Shown: one piece after another, positions 23,630 to 34,406 of the stretch
Position numbering within the stretch: position 1 is the first letter of the stretch
Layout: each line of letters opens with the position of its first letter
Source: Leptolyngbya sp. PCC 6406
Lineage (GTDB): Bacteria; Cyanobacteriota; Cyanobacteriia; Phormidesmidales; Phormidesmidaceae
DNA length: 56,726 nucleotides
NCBI RefSeq assembly: GCF_000332095.2
Contig: NZ_KI913949.1
Coordinates: forward strand, 3,797,279-3,854,004
Reading direction: 5' to 3'
Position numbers and translations under genes: made by a program
Notes under the pieces: generated by a model
What the model was told of the DNA's origin: nothing
Seen by the model: only the letters and a program-made list of their open reading frames with translations
The model's database searches: none

Positions 23630-23829
23630 AGATTTATCACGACAAGGTGGGCAATACCCTGACGGTCTGGTTTGGTGAACCTAGTGAGGAAATTATCTGC
23701 GAGGAAACGGTGGATGAGGTGATTTTGATGAAGAATCGGACAGGTAAGGTAATTGGCTTTGAAAAGCTGAATTACAGTATTGCTGATGCTGAAAATGTAC
23801 AGTTTTCGTTTGAGAGTGTGACTGCATGA
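23617..23829 (+). CDS. DUF2283-family protein
   Basis: The 70-aa protein is VKIYHDKVGNTLTVWFG..EE..VDEVILMKNRTGKVIGFE, the hallmark of DUF2283 beta-rich small proteins. It overlaps the previous gene by 13 bases, implying coupled translation. The partner relation to the DUF4258-like gene suggests a toxin-antitoxin-like module; the function is unproven. Confidence 0.8.
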   Translation: MAAVKIYHDKVGNTLTVWFGEPSEEIICEETVDEVILMKNRTGKVIGFEKLNYSIADAENVQFSFESVTA

Positions 23830-23888
23830 AATGAAGGAATGTAGGAATGTGAACGGTTACGTTGATGGAGAGATCCTGTTTTCAAATA

Positions 23889-23951
23889 AAATAGGTTGGG
23901 AGTAGAATTCTGTCCAGATTTTTGGGTTTCCTTCGTCAACTCAACCTACAA
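23889..23951. repeat. Inverted AT/GC-mixed repeat
   Basis: AATAGGTTGGGAGTAG on the left is mirrored by GTCAACTCAACCTAC on the right, about 60 bp in all, with TTGGGTTTCCTTCGTC between. It resembles the common cyanobacterial GGTTGAGTTGACGAAGGAAA intergenic repeat. The remaining DNA to 24010 shows nothing. Confidence 0.5.
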
Positions 23952-24010
23952 AAGATTTGAGATTGCTCTGGGTTCACCAGGCCAAAGATGGGGGCTTTAG
24001 GGGAACCTTG

Positions 24011-25213
24011 TCACGCCAATAGGCTTTGCACAAACGCCCGTCCACCTTCGTCGATATTGCCGGAAATATCGAAAGTCAAACTGCGGACACGGATTTTATT
24101 GGGACGGGTATCGAGCGGTTGAGTCAACGCCTGGGGGTAGACCAGTACTGCTTCTGTGGTGCCCTGTGTCTCTGCATAGGCGATCGCCTGTTGAATATCG
24201 CTAGTGGAAGGAGTTTTCGTGGCTTTGTACTTGGTGTCAAGGACATAGCGAACGGCACCAGCGGCGATATCTATCAACACCAAGTCAATGTCGAAGTAGA
24301 TGGCATGTTCGTGGGATAGATGAACCCTTTCTTGGACTTTGAGTTGCAGACCGTGGAGTTCTAAAACTTCGCTGTGATGGGCCTGGAGCCAAGCCGCCAC
24401 ACAGCTTTCAAAAAGCTGGTTCATGTTGACCAGGAAAGGTAACATGCCCTGATTACCCTGCTGAAGGCTGGGACCCGTTTGGTCGAGAAAAAAGTGACAG
24501 AGGGCATGAAGGGTCTGATAGTCCTGATTTAGGCGATGGTAGGTGCGCCCCTGGCAGATACGGGGATGGCAGGGAATCAGACTGATGGTGCCCTGCAAGC
24601 CTCGATAGGTGCGGCGGACGATGGTTGAGACTTCTTCCCGAATGATGCCGTGGTGGGTGATTTGGCGCAGGGTCCATAGCAGGATTTGGTTATCTTCGAT
24701 GTCCGCAGTTTGCTCCTGGTAGTGACATTTGGGTTTGATGTCCCAGGGGCGGCGGATTTGGTGGGGGATGTCGAGGCGACCGCGTAGGCAGGTGAGACGC
24801 TCGGTTTTGTGAATATAGGTGCGGTATAGGCCCTGGCGGGTGCGGTCGAGAATTCGGCCAGCTAAGACGCTGGCTAGGCGCTCGTAAAAGTCTTCGAGGT
24901 TATGACACTGACTTTGGCCTTCTAGGAAGCGAAAGCTTTTGAGGTTATAGGCATATTCCAGCATGGCAAAGAGATTGCCCAGAGGCACTTTAGGCTGCAA
25001 CCTGAGGCTCACGTCTGGGGAAAGGGGAATATGCCCCACATATCCCTGGGAGGTTAGTTCCCACTTGTGATCTGTAGGGGGTGCTGGAAACTCAACGTTG
25101 ATGCCTTTGCTACCGTAGGTTTGCCAGAGTTGTTGGCCTAACTCGTGGGAGAGTTCACTGTGCGGAATGCGGGTCGCTTGATACTCCGTCAGTTCAATTG
25201 TGCGGGGCGTCAT
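24011..25213 (-). CDS. mcrC: McrC, nuclease subunit of the type IV McrBC system
   Basis: About 400 aa. The N-terminal region binds McrB (GYVGHIPLSPDVSLRLQPKV). The C-terminal PD-(D/E)xK nuclease has IYFDIDLVLID followed by YVLDTKYK, where the acidic and lysine residues fit the catalytic site. The ATG at 25213 overlaps the mcrB stop by one base (TAATG), so translation is coupled; a start at 25243 would sit inside mcrB. McrBC cuts DNA containing modified cytosines. Confidence 0.9.
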   Translation of the reverse strand: MTPRTIELTEYQATRIPHSELSHELGQQLWQTYGSKGINVEFPAPPTDHKWELTSQGYVGHIPLSPDVSLRLQPKVPLGNLFAMLEYAYNLKSFRFLEGQSQCHNLEDFYERLASVLAGRILDRTRQGLYRTYIHKTERLTCLRGRLDIPHQIRRPWDIKPKCHYQEQTADIEDNQILLWTLRQITHHGIIREEVSTIVRRTYRGLQGTISLIPCHPRICQGRTYHRLNQDYQTLHALCHFFLDQTGPSLQQGNQGMLPFLVNMNQLFESCVAAWLQAHHSEVLELHGLQLKVQERVHLSHEHAIYFDIDLVLIDIAAGAVRYVLDTKYKATKTPSTSDIQQAIAYAETQGTTEAVLVYPQALTQPLDTRPNKIRVRSLTFDISGNIDEGGRAFVQSLLA

Positions 25214-27972
25214 TACAAAACCTGATTCTGAATTCTGGCCCAACGGAAGTTATCAACCTGGCCAATGCGATCGAAAAAATATTCTTCCAGGTAGGGCTCA
25301 ATTTCCATTTGCCAGATCGCCTTCAGGTCCACCTCCAGGGCTTTTCGCAGGAAGAAGGAGGTGCCCAGTTGATACTGGCGATCACCAATGGCTCCATTGA
25401 CTTGTTCAAGCACCTGCACCAAACCCTCTACAGCAAAGCCAGTCCCTTCGTGATATTTCCGAAGGATATTCATGTCGGGGTAGAGGGGCAAGAAGGCGAA
25501 GCGGCGGCGCAGCGCATGATCGACCAGGGCAATGGAACGATCGGCGGTGTTCATAGTGCTAATGATGCGGACGTTGCCTGGAATGCTGAAGGTTTGACCA
25601 CTGGTGGCGAGTTCCACCGCGTGATCGCGATACTCCAGTAAATACATCAACTCACCAAATACCTGGGCCAGGTTGGCGCGGTTGATTTCATCAATGATGA
25701 GAACACAGGTGTCTTGTCGGTTCCGGGCTTGCTCACAGAATTTGAGGAACCGCCCTGGAACAATAGGATAGTCTAGACCGCCATGTTTACTCTGCTGGGG
25801 GCGAATGCCCTGGATGAAGTCTTCGTAGGTGTAGGCCGGATGGAACTGAACTAGGGACGAGAAGCCATCCCCATCACTCAGTAGATGGCGGGTCAGGTGT
25901 TCAGCTAGAAAGGTTTTGCCCGTACCTGGGGGACCATACAAAATAGCTTGACCTTTGCGTTTAATGGCATCAGCCCAGGTTTGCAAGTGTTTTTCGTTGA
26001 GGAAAGTATCGGCAGCACACTGAGCTAAGGTGAAAGTCTCATTAGTATTTTCAGCGGGAGAAACAGGGTCTAGATACTCCTGAAGTGACGGCATAGGATC
26101 ATCAAGAGTTGCTAGCAACACCAACGGAAAAAGCTGTGAGAAAACCCTACAAATTTCATCTTGAAGGGCACCTCTAGAATGACTAAGCACATTTGCCTTA
26201 GAGAGGGTGGTAAAGACATGGACCCCTGAAGAATCCATGTTTTTGAGCCATTCCCTGAAGGAAAGTTTGTCAGGATCATAGGCTATTCCATCACTATCAA
26301 ATGAGATTTTTCCACGATCTCCAAAACGCAGATAAGGTTGATTAAGCGAGGGCTCTAGGATTTCAAGTAGATCTTCATGGTACTTGTGGCAATTTGTCAG
26401 GAAGCGTTCTCTTTGTTGGCTACTGTATTGACCAATATCAAAGCCAAAAGTGAGGCGATCATATCCCACTATCAAAATGAGCTGCGCACCCTCGGTCCGT
26501 GTGCTCCCCTTGGGATAAAAGGCTCCCCAGTAATGTTCATAAGCACCACCTTGACCAAAATCATTTTTCAGAATGCGGCCAAAAATGCGATGGCGAGTTT
26601 CCATTGCCTCTCTAATGGAAATAGGTAGCTGAGATGCCACATCTAGAAAAAGGCGCTGAAAGGGGGATTCTAGATGAGTTTTAAAGTCTTGCTTATGATC
26701 GTCGTAGGCCGTCTTTTGGGGGGTATCGTGAAGCTTTGAGAGCAGATCGAATGTGGTGGGGCTGAAGGGGCAGCTCGGATCAAACTTCTCTCCTGAGGGA
26801 TGCAGATTCACAATACTCCTAAATTCATCACTATTTAGAGGAATAAGTGTTTTAACCCAACTCGGTTTATAAACAGATCGTTGAACTGTGTCATCCCATT
26901 CCACAGGCAGACGATGTTTATGCCTCTCTGCGTCTGACTGATAGTAATATTTTCCTGTGACAGTGCCAATGCCAACTACTTCGCGGGTGCCACGATTAGC
27001 AACTATGCGAGCCCCCATTTTGATTTGTGAAAACTTCCAAACTTGATTGACACCAGCTTTGCTCCAATCTGTATGGGTAGTCATTACTTCATCTCGCCTA
27101 GCCTCGAACTCCGAGTCATCTAGCCCTGATATATCACCTAAACTATCCCATCCAATTGAAATAAAGCCTTGCTCTCGGCACTCTTCCCATTGCCAAGCGT
27201 TATCACCAGGGGCGATCTTCCAGTACTGGGTAGAAGTCTCCATAAAGCCAAACTTCCTTATGGACACCAACCAATGACAGAACATGTCAAATTTATCTGT
27301 GTCTAATAACGATGAGTCCCAAATTTCTCTCGTTGTTGGAGTAAGCTTTTGAATCAATTTTTTGCCGGCATGATTGATGGATGAATATTCCTTAATTCCT
27401 GTGGATAGCCTTGTTTTGGAAAGGAAATAATTGATGGTTTTTTGAGATTCCTCGTTGATTAATAGAAATGTGCTTGAACTTAGAGAATTTAAAATAGGCG
27501 TTAATGCCTCTGATTGAAAATTATTGACATAGGAAATATTGCTAAAGTTATTGCATATTTCTGTAAGCTTCTTGTGATCTGGGTATTCAAGGCAAGATTC
27601 AATAAAATGAAAGATGGCATGAGAAATTGCTTTCCAGTCACGCTGAACCCGATCGACTCTATGCCAATCTTTGATATCACCCTGAATTACAGGGGCTCGG
27701 TGTATCCAGTAACCACCCTCTCGATGAGCAGGTGTATCAGAGTAGGGCAATAGCGTTCGCAAAATCTGATGAGTTAGCTCATCAGTCATCCCTGTATGAC
27801 TGGCAATGTCATTCTGTTTTAAGGCTGTGTGAACAGCTTGAAAATTCGCTATTCCCTGTTGCCGATCGCGCTCATAAAAACCCGCATACTCTTGCCCTTG
27901 AGACGTATCAACAAACGTTTCTTTAAACTCCCGAAATAGCTTTTTGAATTCAGAAATTCGCTGTACTTGCAT
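25213..27972 (-). CDS. mcrB: McrB-like GTPase with EVE-like modified-base reader
   Basis: The protein is 919 aa. Residues 1-240 are an unassigned, AT-richer region. Residues 248-365 (QYWKIAPGDNAWQWEECREQ, FISIGWDSLGD, VGIGTVTGKYYY) look like an EVE/PUA-type reader. Residues 430-560 form a further domain (YWGAFYPKGSTRTEGAQLIL). The AAA+ motor at about 660-919 has Walker A GPPGTGKTF (680-688), Walker B VLIIDEINRANL (757-768) and the McrB-type MNTADRS (807-813). It is much larger than E. coli McrB (459 aa) because of the N-terminal domains, which probably set specificity. It is followed directly by mcrC. The system restricts DNA with modified bases. Confidence 0.88.
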   Translation of the reverse strand: MQVQRISEFKKLFREFKETFVDTSQGQEYAGFYERDRQQGIANFQAVHTALKQNDIASHTGMTDELTHQILRTLLPYSDTPAHREGGYWIHRAPVIQGDIKDWHRVDRVQRDWKAISHAIFHFIESCLEYPDHKKLTEICNNFSNISYVNNFQSEALTPILNSLSSSTFLLINEESQKTINYFLSKTRLSTGIKEYSSINHAGKKLIQKLTPTTREIWDSSLLDTDKFDMFCHWLVSIRKFGFMETSTQYWKIAPGDNAWQWEECREQGFISIGWDSLGDISGLDDSEFEARRDEVMTTHTDWSKAGVNQVWKFSQIKMGARIVANRGTREVVGIGTVTGKYYYQSDAERHKHRLPVEWDDTVQRSVYKPSWVKTLIPLNSDEFRSIVNLHPSGEKFDPSCPFSPTTFDLLSKLHDTPQKTAYDDHKQDFKTHLESPFQRLFLDVASQLPISIREAMETRHRIFGRILKNDFGQGGAYEHYWGAFYPKGSTRTEGAQLILIVGYDRLTFGFDIGQYSSQQRERFLTNCHKYHEDLLEILEPSLNQPYLRFGDRGKISFDSDGIAYDPDKLSFREWLKNMDSSGVHVFTTLSKANVLSHSRGALQDEICRVFSQLFPLVLLATLDDPMPSLQEYLDPVSPAENTNETFTLAQCAADTFLNEKHLQTWADAIKRKGQAILYGPPGTGKTFLAEHLTRHLLSDGDGFSSLVQFHPAYTYEDFIQGIRPQQSKHGGLDYPIVPGRFLKFCEQARNRQDTCVLIIDEINRANLAQVFGELMYLLEYRDHAVELATSGQTFSIPGNVRIISTMNTADRSIALVDHALRRRFAFLPLYPDMNILRKYHEGTGFAVEGLVQVLEQVNGAIGDRQYQLGTSFFLRKALEVDLKAIWQMEIEPYLEEYFFDRIGQVDNFRWARIQNQVL

Positions 27973-28063
27973 GAGCCTTGACCTTGCGGTTGGTGAGTAA
28001 GATTCGTTTGAGTGGTGTTGATAATAGGGGCGACGTTTATTGGCTGGTCGTGTTGGTTACCCC

Positions 28064-30175
28064 TCAATCAGTCGGTGTGAGTTCAGGCGAAGGGGTGGGG
28101 CTACGTGCCTGGGTGCTGAAGGGGGATTCCCCCGCCTGGGGCCGTCGCCGCAGGTAGCGGCCATCGGGTTGCAAGAGCCAAGCATTTTGATTGTCCGCTA
28201 GCCCATCCTCTAGGAGTTGCTGCACCAGGGCTAATTGTTCAGGGGCCAAGATGGGAGCCAGCACCTCAATGCGCTGGTCCAGCCCTCGGGGGGTCCAGTC
28301 GGCACTGCCAATGTAGACGAGGGGCTGATGGCCATTTTGGCAGTACAGAATGCGGCTGTGTTCTACATAGCGGCCCAAAATACTGACGACGCGAATGCGA
28401 TCGCTAATTCCCGCAACCCCTGGACGCAGACAGCAGACCCCCCGCACGATCAGGTCAATCTCGACCCCCGCCTGAGAAGCGTGGTAGAGGGCGGTGATGA
28501 TAGCCGGATCTGCCAGCACATTCATTTTGGCGATCAGGCGTCCGCTGCCCCCCGCCCGGACCTGATCCACTTCTGCTTGGATTAAGGCCATAAGTTGCGA
28601 TCGCAGTGCCACTGGAGCCACCAAAAGATGTTGATAGGTCTGGTGGCGAGAATAGCCCGTGAGAAAATTGAACAGATGGCTTAAATCCTGACCCAGATCT
28701 GGCTGACTGGTGAGCAACCCCAAATCGACATAGGGCTGGGGTCGATGGGGTAGATAGTCCCCCGTGCCAATGTAGGCATAGCGCCGTAGGGTAGACCGTT
28801 CTCGCCGCACCACCAGCACCAAATTGGTGTGGGTTTTAAGACCCACCACACCGTAGACCACATGGGCTCCAGCCTTTTCTAGCCGTCTGGCCCAGTGGAT
28901 ATTGGTCTCCTCCTCTAGGGGAGCCGTCAACTCCACCAGTACCACCACCTGTTTCCCTTCCTTCGCCGCCTCCAGAAGAGACCGCACCACCGACCCATCC
29001 CCAGCAGTGCGGTAGAGCGTCATCTTGATCGCCAAAACCTGGGGATCCGTTGCCGCATCCGCCACAAACTGCTCCACCGTCGCCGCGAAAGAATGGTAGG
29101 GCAGATGCACCAAAATATCCCGCTGCTGTAAGACCTGAAAGATCGGCGACGACGGCGGCGGAAATCCTAACCTTGAGGATTTCGGGGAAATTGCCGCCAA
29201 GCCAGGGGGCAGCACCGGGGGGCAATCTGGACGCGGCGGCGACCACAGTTCCGCCACTTCCATGAGGTCGCCATAGGCCAGCCAGCCCGGAGGGACGTAC
29301 AGATCCATCGGCTCCAACCCCAGGGTTGCCAGCAGGTTCGAGGCCACCAGCGGGGGCAGCGATCCCCCCACCTCCAGCCGCACCGGATTCCCCTGCTGCT
29401 GGCGCTGTTGCAGATTTTCCGCCACCCAATCCATCAGGTTTTCGGTGTCAGAGCCATCGTCTAGGTCTAGATTGGCGCTGCGGGTGACCCGCAGCGGCAC
29501 CGCCCACCGCACCGTTGCCCTAGGGAACAGGCTGGGCAAATGGGCCGCGATCGCTTGTTCCAGAGGCACCGCTACCCAGGGGTGAACACGGGGCTCCACC
29601 GCCACAAACCGAGCCAGACTGCGGGGCACCTTCACCCAAGCCACCGCCTCCCCATCCGAAGTTTGGAGCCCCACCGCCAGGGTGAGACTCAGGTTGGAAA
29701 ATTCCGGCCAGCCCTGTCCCGGCGGCACCACCAAAGCCCCCAGCAAAGGTGAAATTTCCTCCTCAAACCGCTGCTGAAGCTGCCCCCGCTGCTGGGGATT
29801 AAGGGCGATATAGTCTTGCAGCACAATCCCCTGAGTCGCCAAAGCGGGCTGGAGACTGCTGGCAAAGTGGGCCTGTTGCCGCTGGAGCAAGGGCAGCAGA
29901 CTAGCCCGTAGCCGCTGGAGTTGCTCCCTGGGGGGAATGCCATCGGGGCTGGGCTCTGTCAGGCCGAGGGCGATCGCCTGCTTTAGCGCCGCTCCCCGCA
30001 CCATGAAATAGTCATCGATATAAAGGCTGACCTGAGCCAGTTGCGCCAAACGTTCCAAGGGCGATCTCTGGAAATCGGCAGCTTCGTAGAGGAGTCGCCG
30101 ATAGAGGGCAATCCAACTCAACTCCCGATTCAGATATCCCTGCCCTGATGCCAAGATTGCGCTGGTGATAGCCAT
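28064..30175 (-). CDS. ppk1: Polyphosphate kinase 1
   Basis: About 703 aa. It begins MAITSAILASGQGYLNRELS, where YLNRELSW is the Ppk1 signature. The autophosphorylated histidine lies in VGLKTHTNLVLVV, and the second conserved histidine in YVEHSRILYC. ALYHASQAGVEIDLIVRGVC is conserved and the C-terminus is Pro/Ser-rich. The enzyme reversibly makes polyphosphate from ATP. The start is uncertain: 30175 gives the best N-terminus, while 30211 would overlap the preceding small gene. Confidence 0.93.
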   Translation of the reverse strand: MAITSAILASGQGYLNRELSWIALYRRLLYEAADFQRSPLERLAQLAQVSLYIDDYFMVRGAALKQAIALGLTEPSPDGIPPREQLQRLRASLLPLLQRQQAHFASSLQPALATQGIVLQDYIALNPQQRGQLQQRFEEEISPLLGALVVPPGQGWPEFSNLSLTLAVGLQTSDGEAVAWVKVPRSLARFVAVEPRVHPWVAVPLEQAIAAHLPSLFPRATVRWAVPLRVTRSANLDLDDGSDTENLMDWVAENLQQRQQQGNPVRLEVGGSLPPLVASNLLATLGLEPMDLYVPPGWLAYGDLMEVAELWSPPRPDCPPVLPPGLAAISPKSSRLGFPPPSSPIFQVLQQRDILVHLPYHSFAATVEQFVADAATDPQVLAIKMTLYRTAGDGSVVRSLLEAAKEGKQVVVLVELTAPLEEETNIHWARRLEKAGAHVVYGVVGLKTHTNLVLVVRRERSTLRRYAYIGTGDYLPHRPQPYVDLGLLTSQPDLGQDLSHLFNFLTGYSRHQTYQHLLVAPVALRSQLMALIQAEVDQVRAGGSGRLIAKMNVLADPAIITALYHASQAGVEIDLIVRGVCCLRPGVAGISDRIRVVSILGRYVEHSRILYCQNGHQPLVYIGSADWTPRGLDQRIEVLAPILAPEQLALVQQLLEDGLADNQNAWLLQPDGRYLRRRPQAGESPFSTQARSPTPSPELTPTD

Positions 30176-30191
30176 GACTAGGGGAACACCC

Positions 30192-30398
30192 TCAGAACAC
30201 CTCGTCTTCAATGCCGACCCACCATTCTCCCAACCCCATTAGGGTTTGATGTAGCTCCGCCAGATCGGCCATGTAGGTTTCCTCGTTCATGGTCTGTCGC
30301 TGCTCTTGCAGCAGCGACAGGCGCAGTAGCACCAAGAGCCAGGGTTTAGCGATGCCGTCAGTGGCTTCGATGTACCGGGCTAGCTCATCACTATTCAT
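30192..30398 (-). CDS. Small conserved hypothetical protein upstream of ppk1
   Basis: The 68-aa protein MNSDELARYIEATDGIAKPW followed by LLVLLRLSLLQEQRQ is a helical cyanobacterial family of unknown function. Start at 30398; an earlier in-frame ATG adds a charged, unconserved KKSDSEKERYRD. It ends 16 bp before the preferred ppk1 start, so the two are probably cotranscribed. Confidence 0.65.
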   Translation of the reverse strand: MNSDELARYIEATDGIAKPWLLVLLRLSLLQEQRQTMNEETYMADLAELHQTLMGLGEWWVGIEDEVF

Positions 30399-30447
30399 AG
30401 TATTTCTGGAATCACGGTATCGCTCTTTTTCAGAATCGCTCTTTTTC

Positions 30448-30492
30448 AAAATAGAACACCCGCCCTGAAGATCAAGGCGGGTGTTCTATTTT
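30448..30492. terminator. Bidirectional intrinsic terminator
   Basis: AAAATAGAACACCCGCC and its exact inverse GGCGGGTGTTCTATTTT form a 17-bp perfect stem with an 11-nt loop and A/T runs on both sides. It should end minus-strand transcription of the MscS-like gene (stop at 30599) ahead of the next small gene. Confidence 0.88.
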
Positions 30493-30598
30493 TCTGAGCG
30501 GCCATCAGGGCTTTGCGGTACCTATGTTGGGGCGCACAGCCCTGTGCCTCTAAGGGATTACGGTTTACTCAGGTGAGCTGTTCTTCAGCAGAAATCGT

Positions 30599-32395
30599 CT
30601 AGGAACTCTGCTTAAAGGCGTTCAACCATTCCCGCACCTGCTCAGCCGCAATATCTCGACTCCCAAGGCCAAAGGCAATCGCTAGGGCAACTGCGATCGC
30701 ACCCAGCAACAACCCAAAGGCCAGGTTGACGATATCCGTCGCCACCCCCATCTGCTGGAGACCCATCGCCCCCACCAGAATAATGATGGCCACCCGCGCC
30801 GCTTGGGCCAAGAAGTTGGCCTGACTATTGCCCATGCTGCGGATTAGTCGGAAAGCTAGATTCGCAAAGTAGAGCCCCACCGCAAACACCAGCAGCCCGC
30901 TCAGCACCTGCGCTGATACCCGGAGAATAGCCTGCACAACAGCAGTTAAGTTGTCGAATTGCAGAATCTCCGTCGCCGTGATTGCCCCAAACAGGACGAT
31001 ACCCACCAGCGCCACCAGTCCGGCGATCTCAGAGGGGGTTTTCGTCGCCGTTTCAATCCGCACCTCGGGCTGCCCCTCGGCATTGAGAACGGGCTGGACC
31101 TCAGCGGTCGCAGGCACCGTCAGTTCCGGCAGACCAAGGATGCCGAAAATATTGTCAAAGCCAACACTGCGGAGAACACTGGTCAACAACTCCGACACAA
31201 AGCGGCCAATGACGTAAAACACCACCAGCACTAGGCCCGCCATTAGAACCTGGGGCACCGCCGCCAAGATCCGCTCCAGCATCAGCACCGCTGGGCCAGA
31301 AATGGCGTCAATATTCAGCTCATTCAGCGCCGCCACCGCCGAAGGGATCAAAATCAGCACGTACACAACACTACCGACCAGCCCCGACAGGGTCACCCCA
31401 TCCCCCACCTCCGTGGTTGACAGCCCCACCTTGGCCCCGATCCGATCCGTCTGGGTGGCCTTGAGCAGATTGGTGACGATGCCCCGCACAATGCGGGCCA
31501 CCAGCCAACCCACCGCCAAGATAATAGCAGCGGTCAGAATACGGGGAATGGCCTGGAGAAACTGGTTGATCAGCGCCTCCACAGGGGCCAGGAGCCCTGG
31601 TAAATCCAAGGCGCTGAGTACCAATGGCACAAACAGCAAAAAGATAAACCAGTAGAGAATGTTGCCGATGGTCTCATTGACCACAAACGGCCCTGCCACT
31701 GCTCCGGTTTGCTGACCGATAGGCTGTCCAGTCGTCGGTCCGGTCTGATAACCGAGAGGCTGTTCAGTCGTTGGTCCGGTCTGATAACCGATAGGCTGTT
31801 CAGTCGTCGGTCCGGTCTGCTGACCGATGGGCTGTCCAGTCTGCTCCGCTAGACGGTCGTCTAGATTAAAGCGGGCTAAACCCTGAACCACCAGTAGTTT
31901 GACCACCGTGGCCGTGGCCCAAGCGATCGCCAACAGCACTGCCGCCCCACCAATCCGAGGCAGATATTGGAAAATCTGCTGTAAAAAGTCGTTGAGGGGT
32001 TGGGACACCACCTCTAGGTTCAAAGCATTGAGGAAGGCCACCAGGGTGAAGATCAAAATCACCCAATAGACGATGGTGGCAATCCATTGCTCCGTCGGGA
32101 GATTCAGGTTATCCTGCTGTCCCGTAACCCAACTGGCAATGCGATTATCGATGTGGGTGCGCTTCAGCAGGTTTTTAACCCCAAAGGCAACCACTGTGGC
32201 GATGATCCAGCCGCCCAACAGCAGAATGATGGCCCAGATTAAGCTGGGCAAAAAGGTGCCCAGTTGACCACTCAATTCATCCGTGAATCGCCCCATGGGA
32301 GCCATATTCACTTGGGCAAACGACGGCAATATATCAAGGGAGATCGGGATTCTCCCCGCAAGAAGCGGATGTGTAACACTCACCATGATTAGCAA
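30599..32395 (-). CDS. Mechanosensitive-channel family membrane protein
   Basis: About 598 aa with many hydrophobic helices in repeated TM-helix units: IWAIILLLGGWIIATVVAFG, then RILTAAIILAVGWLVARIVR, then VLMAGLVLVVFYVIGRFVS. This is the pattern of TM_helix (CmpX/MscS-like) proteins. The C-terminus ends LAIAFGLGSRDIAAEQVREW. Between two such units is an insertion of about four 12-residue repeats (QTGPTTEQPIGY type), encoded by a 36-bp tandem repeat at about 31703-31845. The start may be one of several Met codons. It probably acts in osmotic or membrane-tension response. Confidence 0.8.
   Translation of the reverse strand: MLIMVSVTHPLLAGRIPISLDILPSFAQVNMAPMGRFTDELSGQLGTFLPSLIWAIILLLGGWIIATVVAFGVKNLLKRTHIDNRIASWVTGQQDNLNLPTEQWIATIVYWVILIFTLVAFLNALNLEVVSQPLNDFLQQIFQYLPRIGGAAVLLAIAWATATVVKLLVVQGLARFNLDDRLAEQTGQPIGQQTGPTTEQPIGYQTGPTTEQPLGYQTGPTTGQPIGQQTGAVAGPFVVNETIGNILYWFIFLLFVPLVLSALDLPGLLAPVEALINQFLQAIPRILTAAIILAVGWLVARIVRGIVTNLLKATQTDRIGAKVGLSTTEVGDGVTLSGLVGSVVYVLILIPSAVAALNELNIDAISGPAVLMLERILAAVPQVLMAGLVLVVFYVIGRFVSELLTSVLRSVGFDNIFGILGLPELTVPATAEVQPVLNAEGQPEVRIETATKTPSEIAGLVALVGIVLFGAITATEILQFDNLTAVVQAILRVSAQVLSGLLVFAVGLYFANLAFRLIRSMGNSQANFLAQAARVAIIILVGAMGLQQMGVATDIVNLAFGLLLGAIAVALAIAFGLGSRDIAAEQVREWLNAFKQSS
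31703..31845. repeat. 36-bp tandem repeat inside the channel gene
   Basis: Four imperfect copies of a 36-bp unit with the core GTCCGGTCTG.TAACCGATAG. It encodes repeats of a Gln/Gly/Pro/Thr-rich 12-mer in a predicted loop and keeps frame because the unit is a multiple of three. Confidence 0.85.
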
Positions 32396-34404
<2,009 letters not shown>

Positions 34405-34406
34405 AT

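Noticed and set aside
28836-29429. Gly/Ala-rich minus-strand frame inside ppk1
   Set aside because: It is a shadow of ppk1 in another frame; composition is typical of a GC-rich antiframe.
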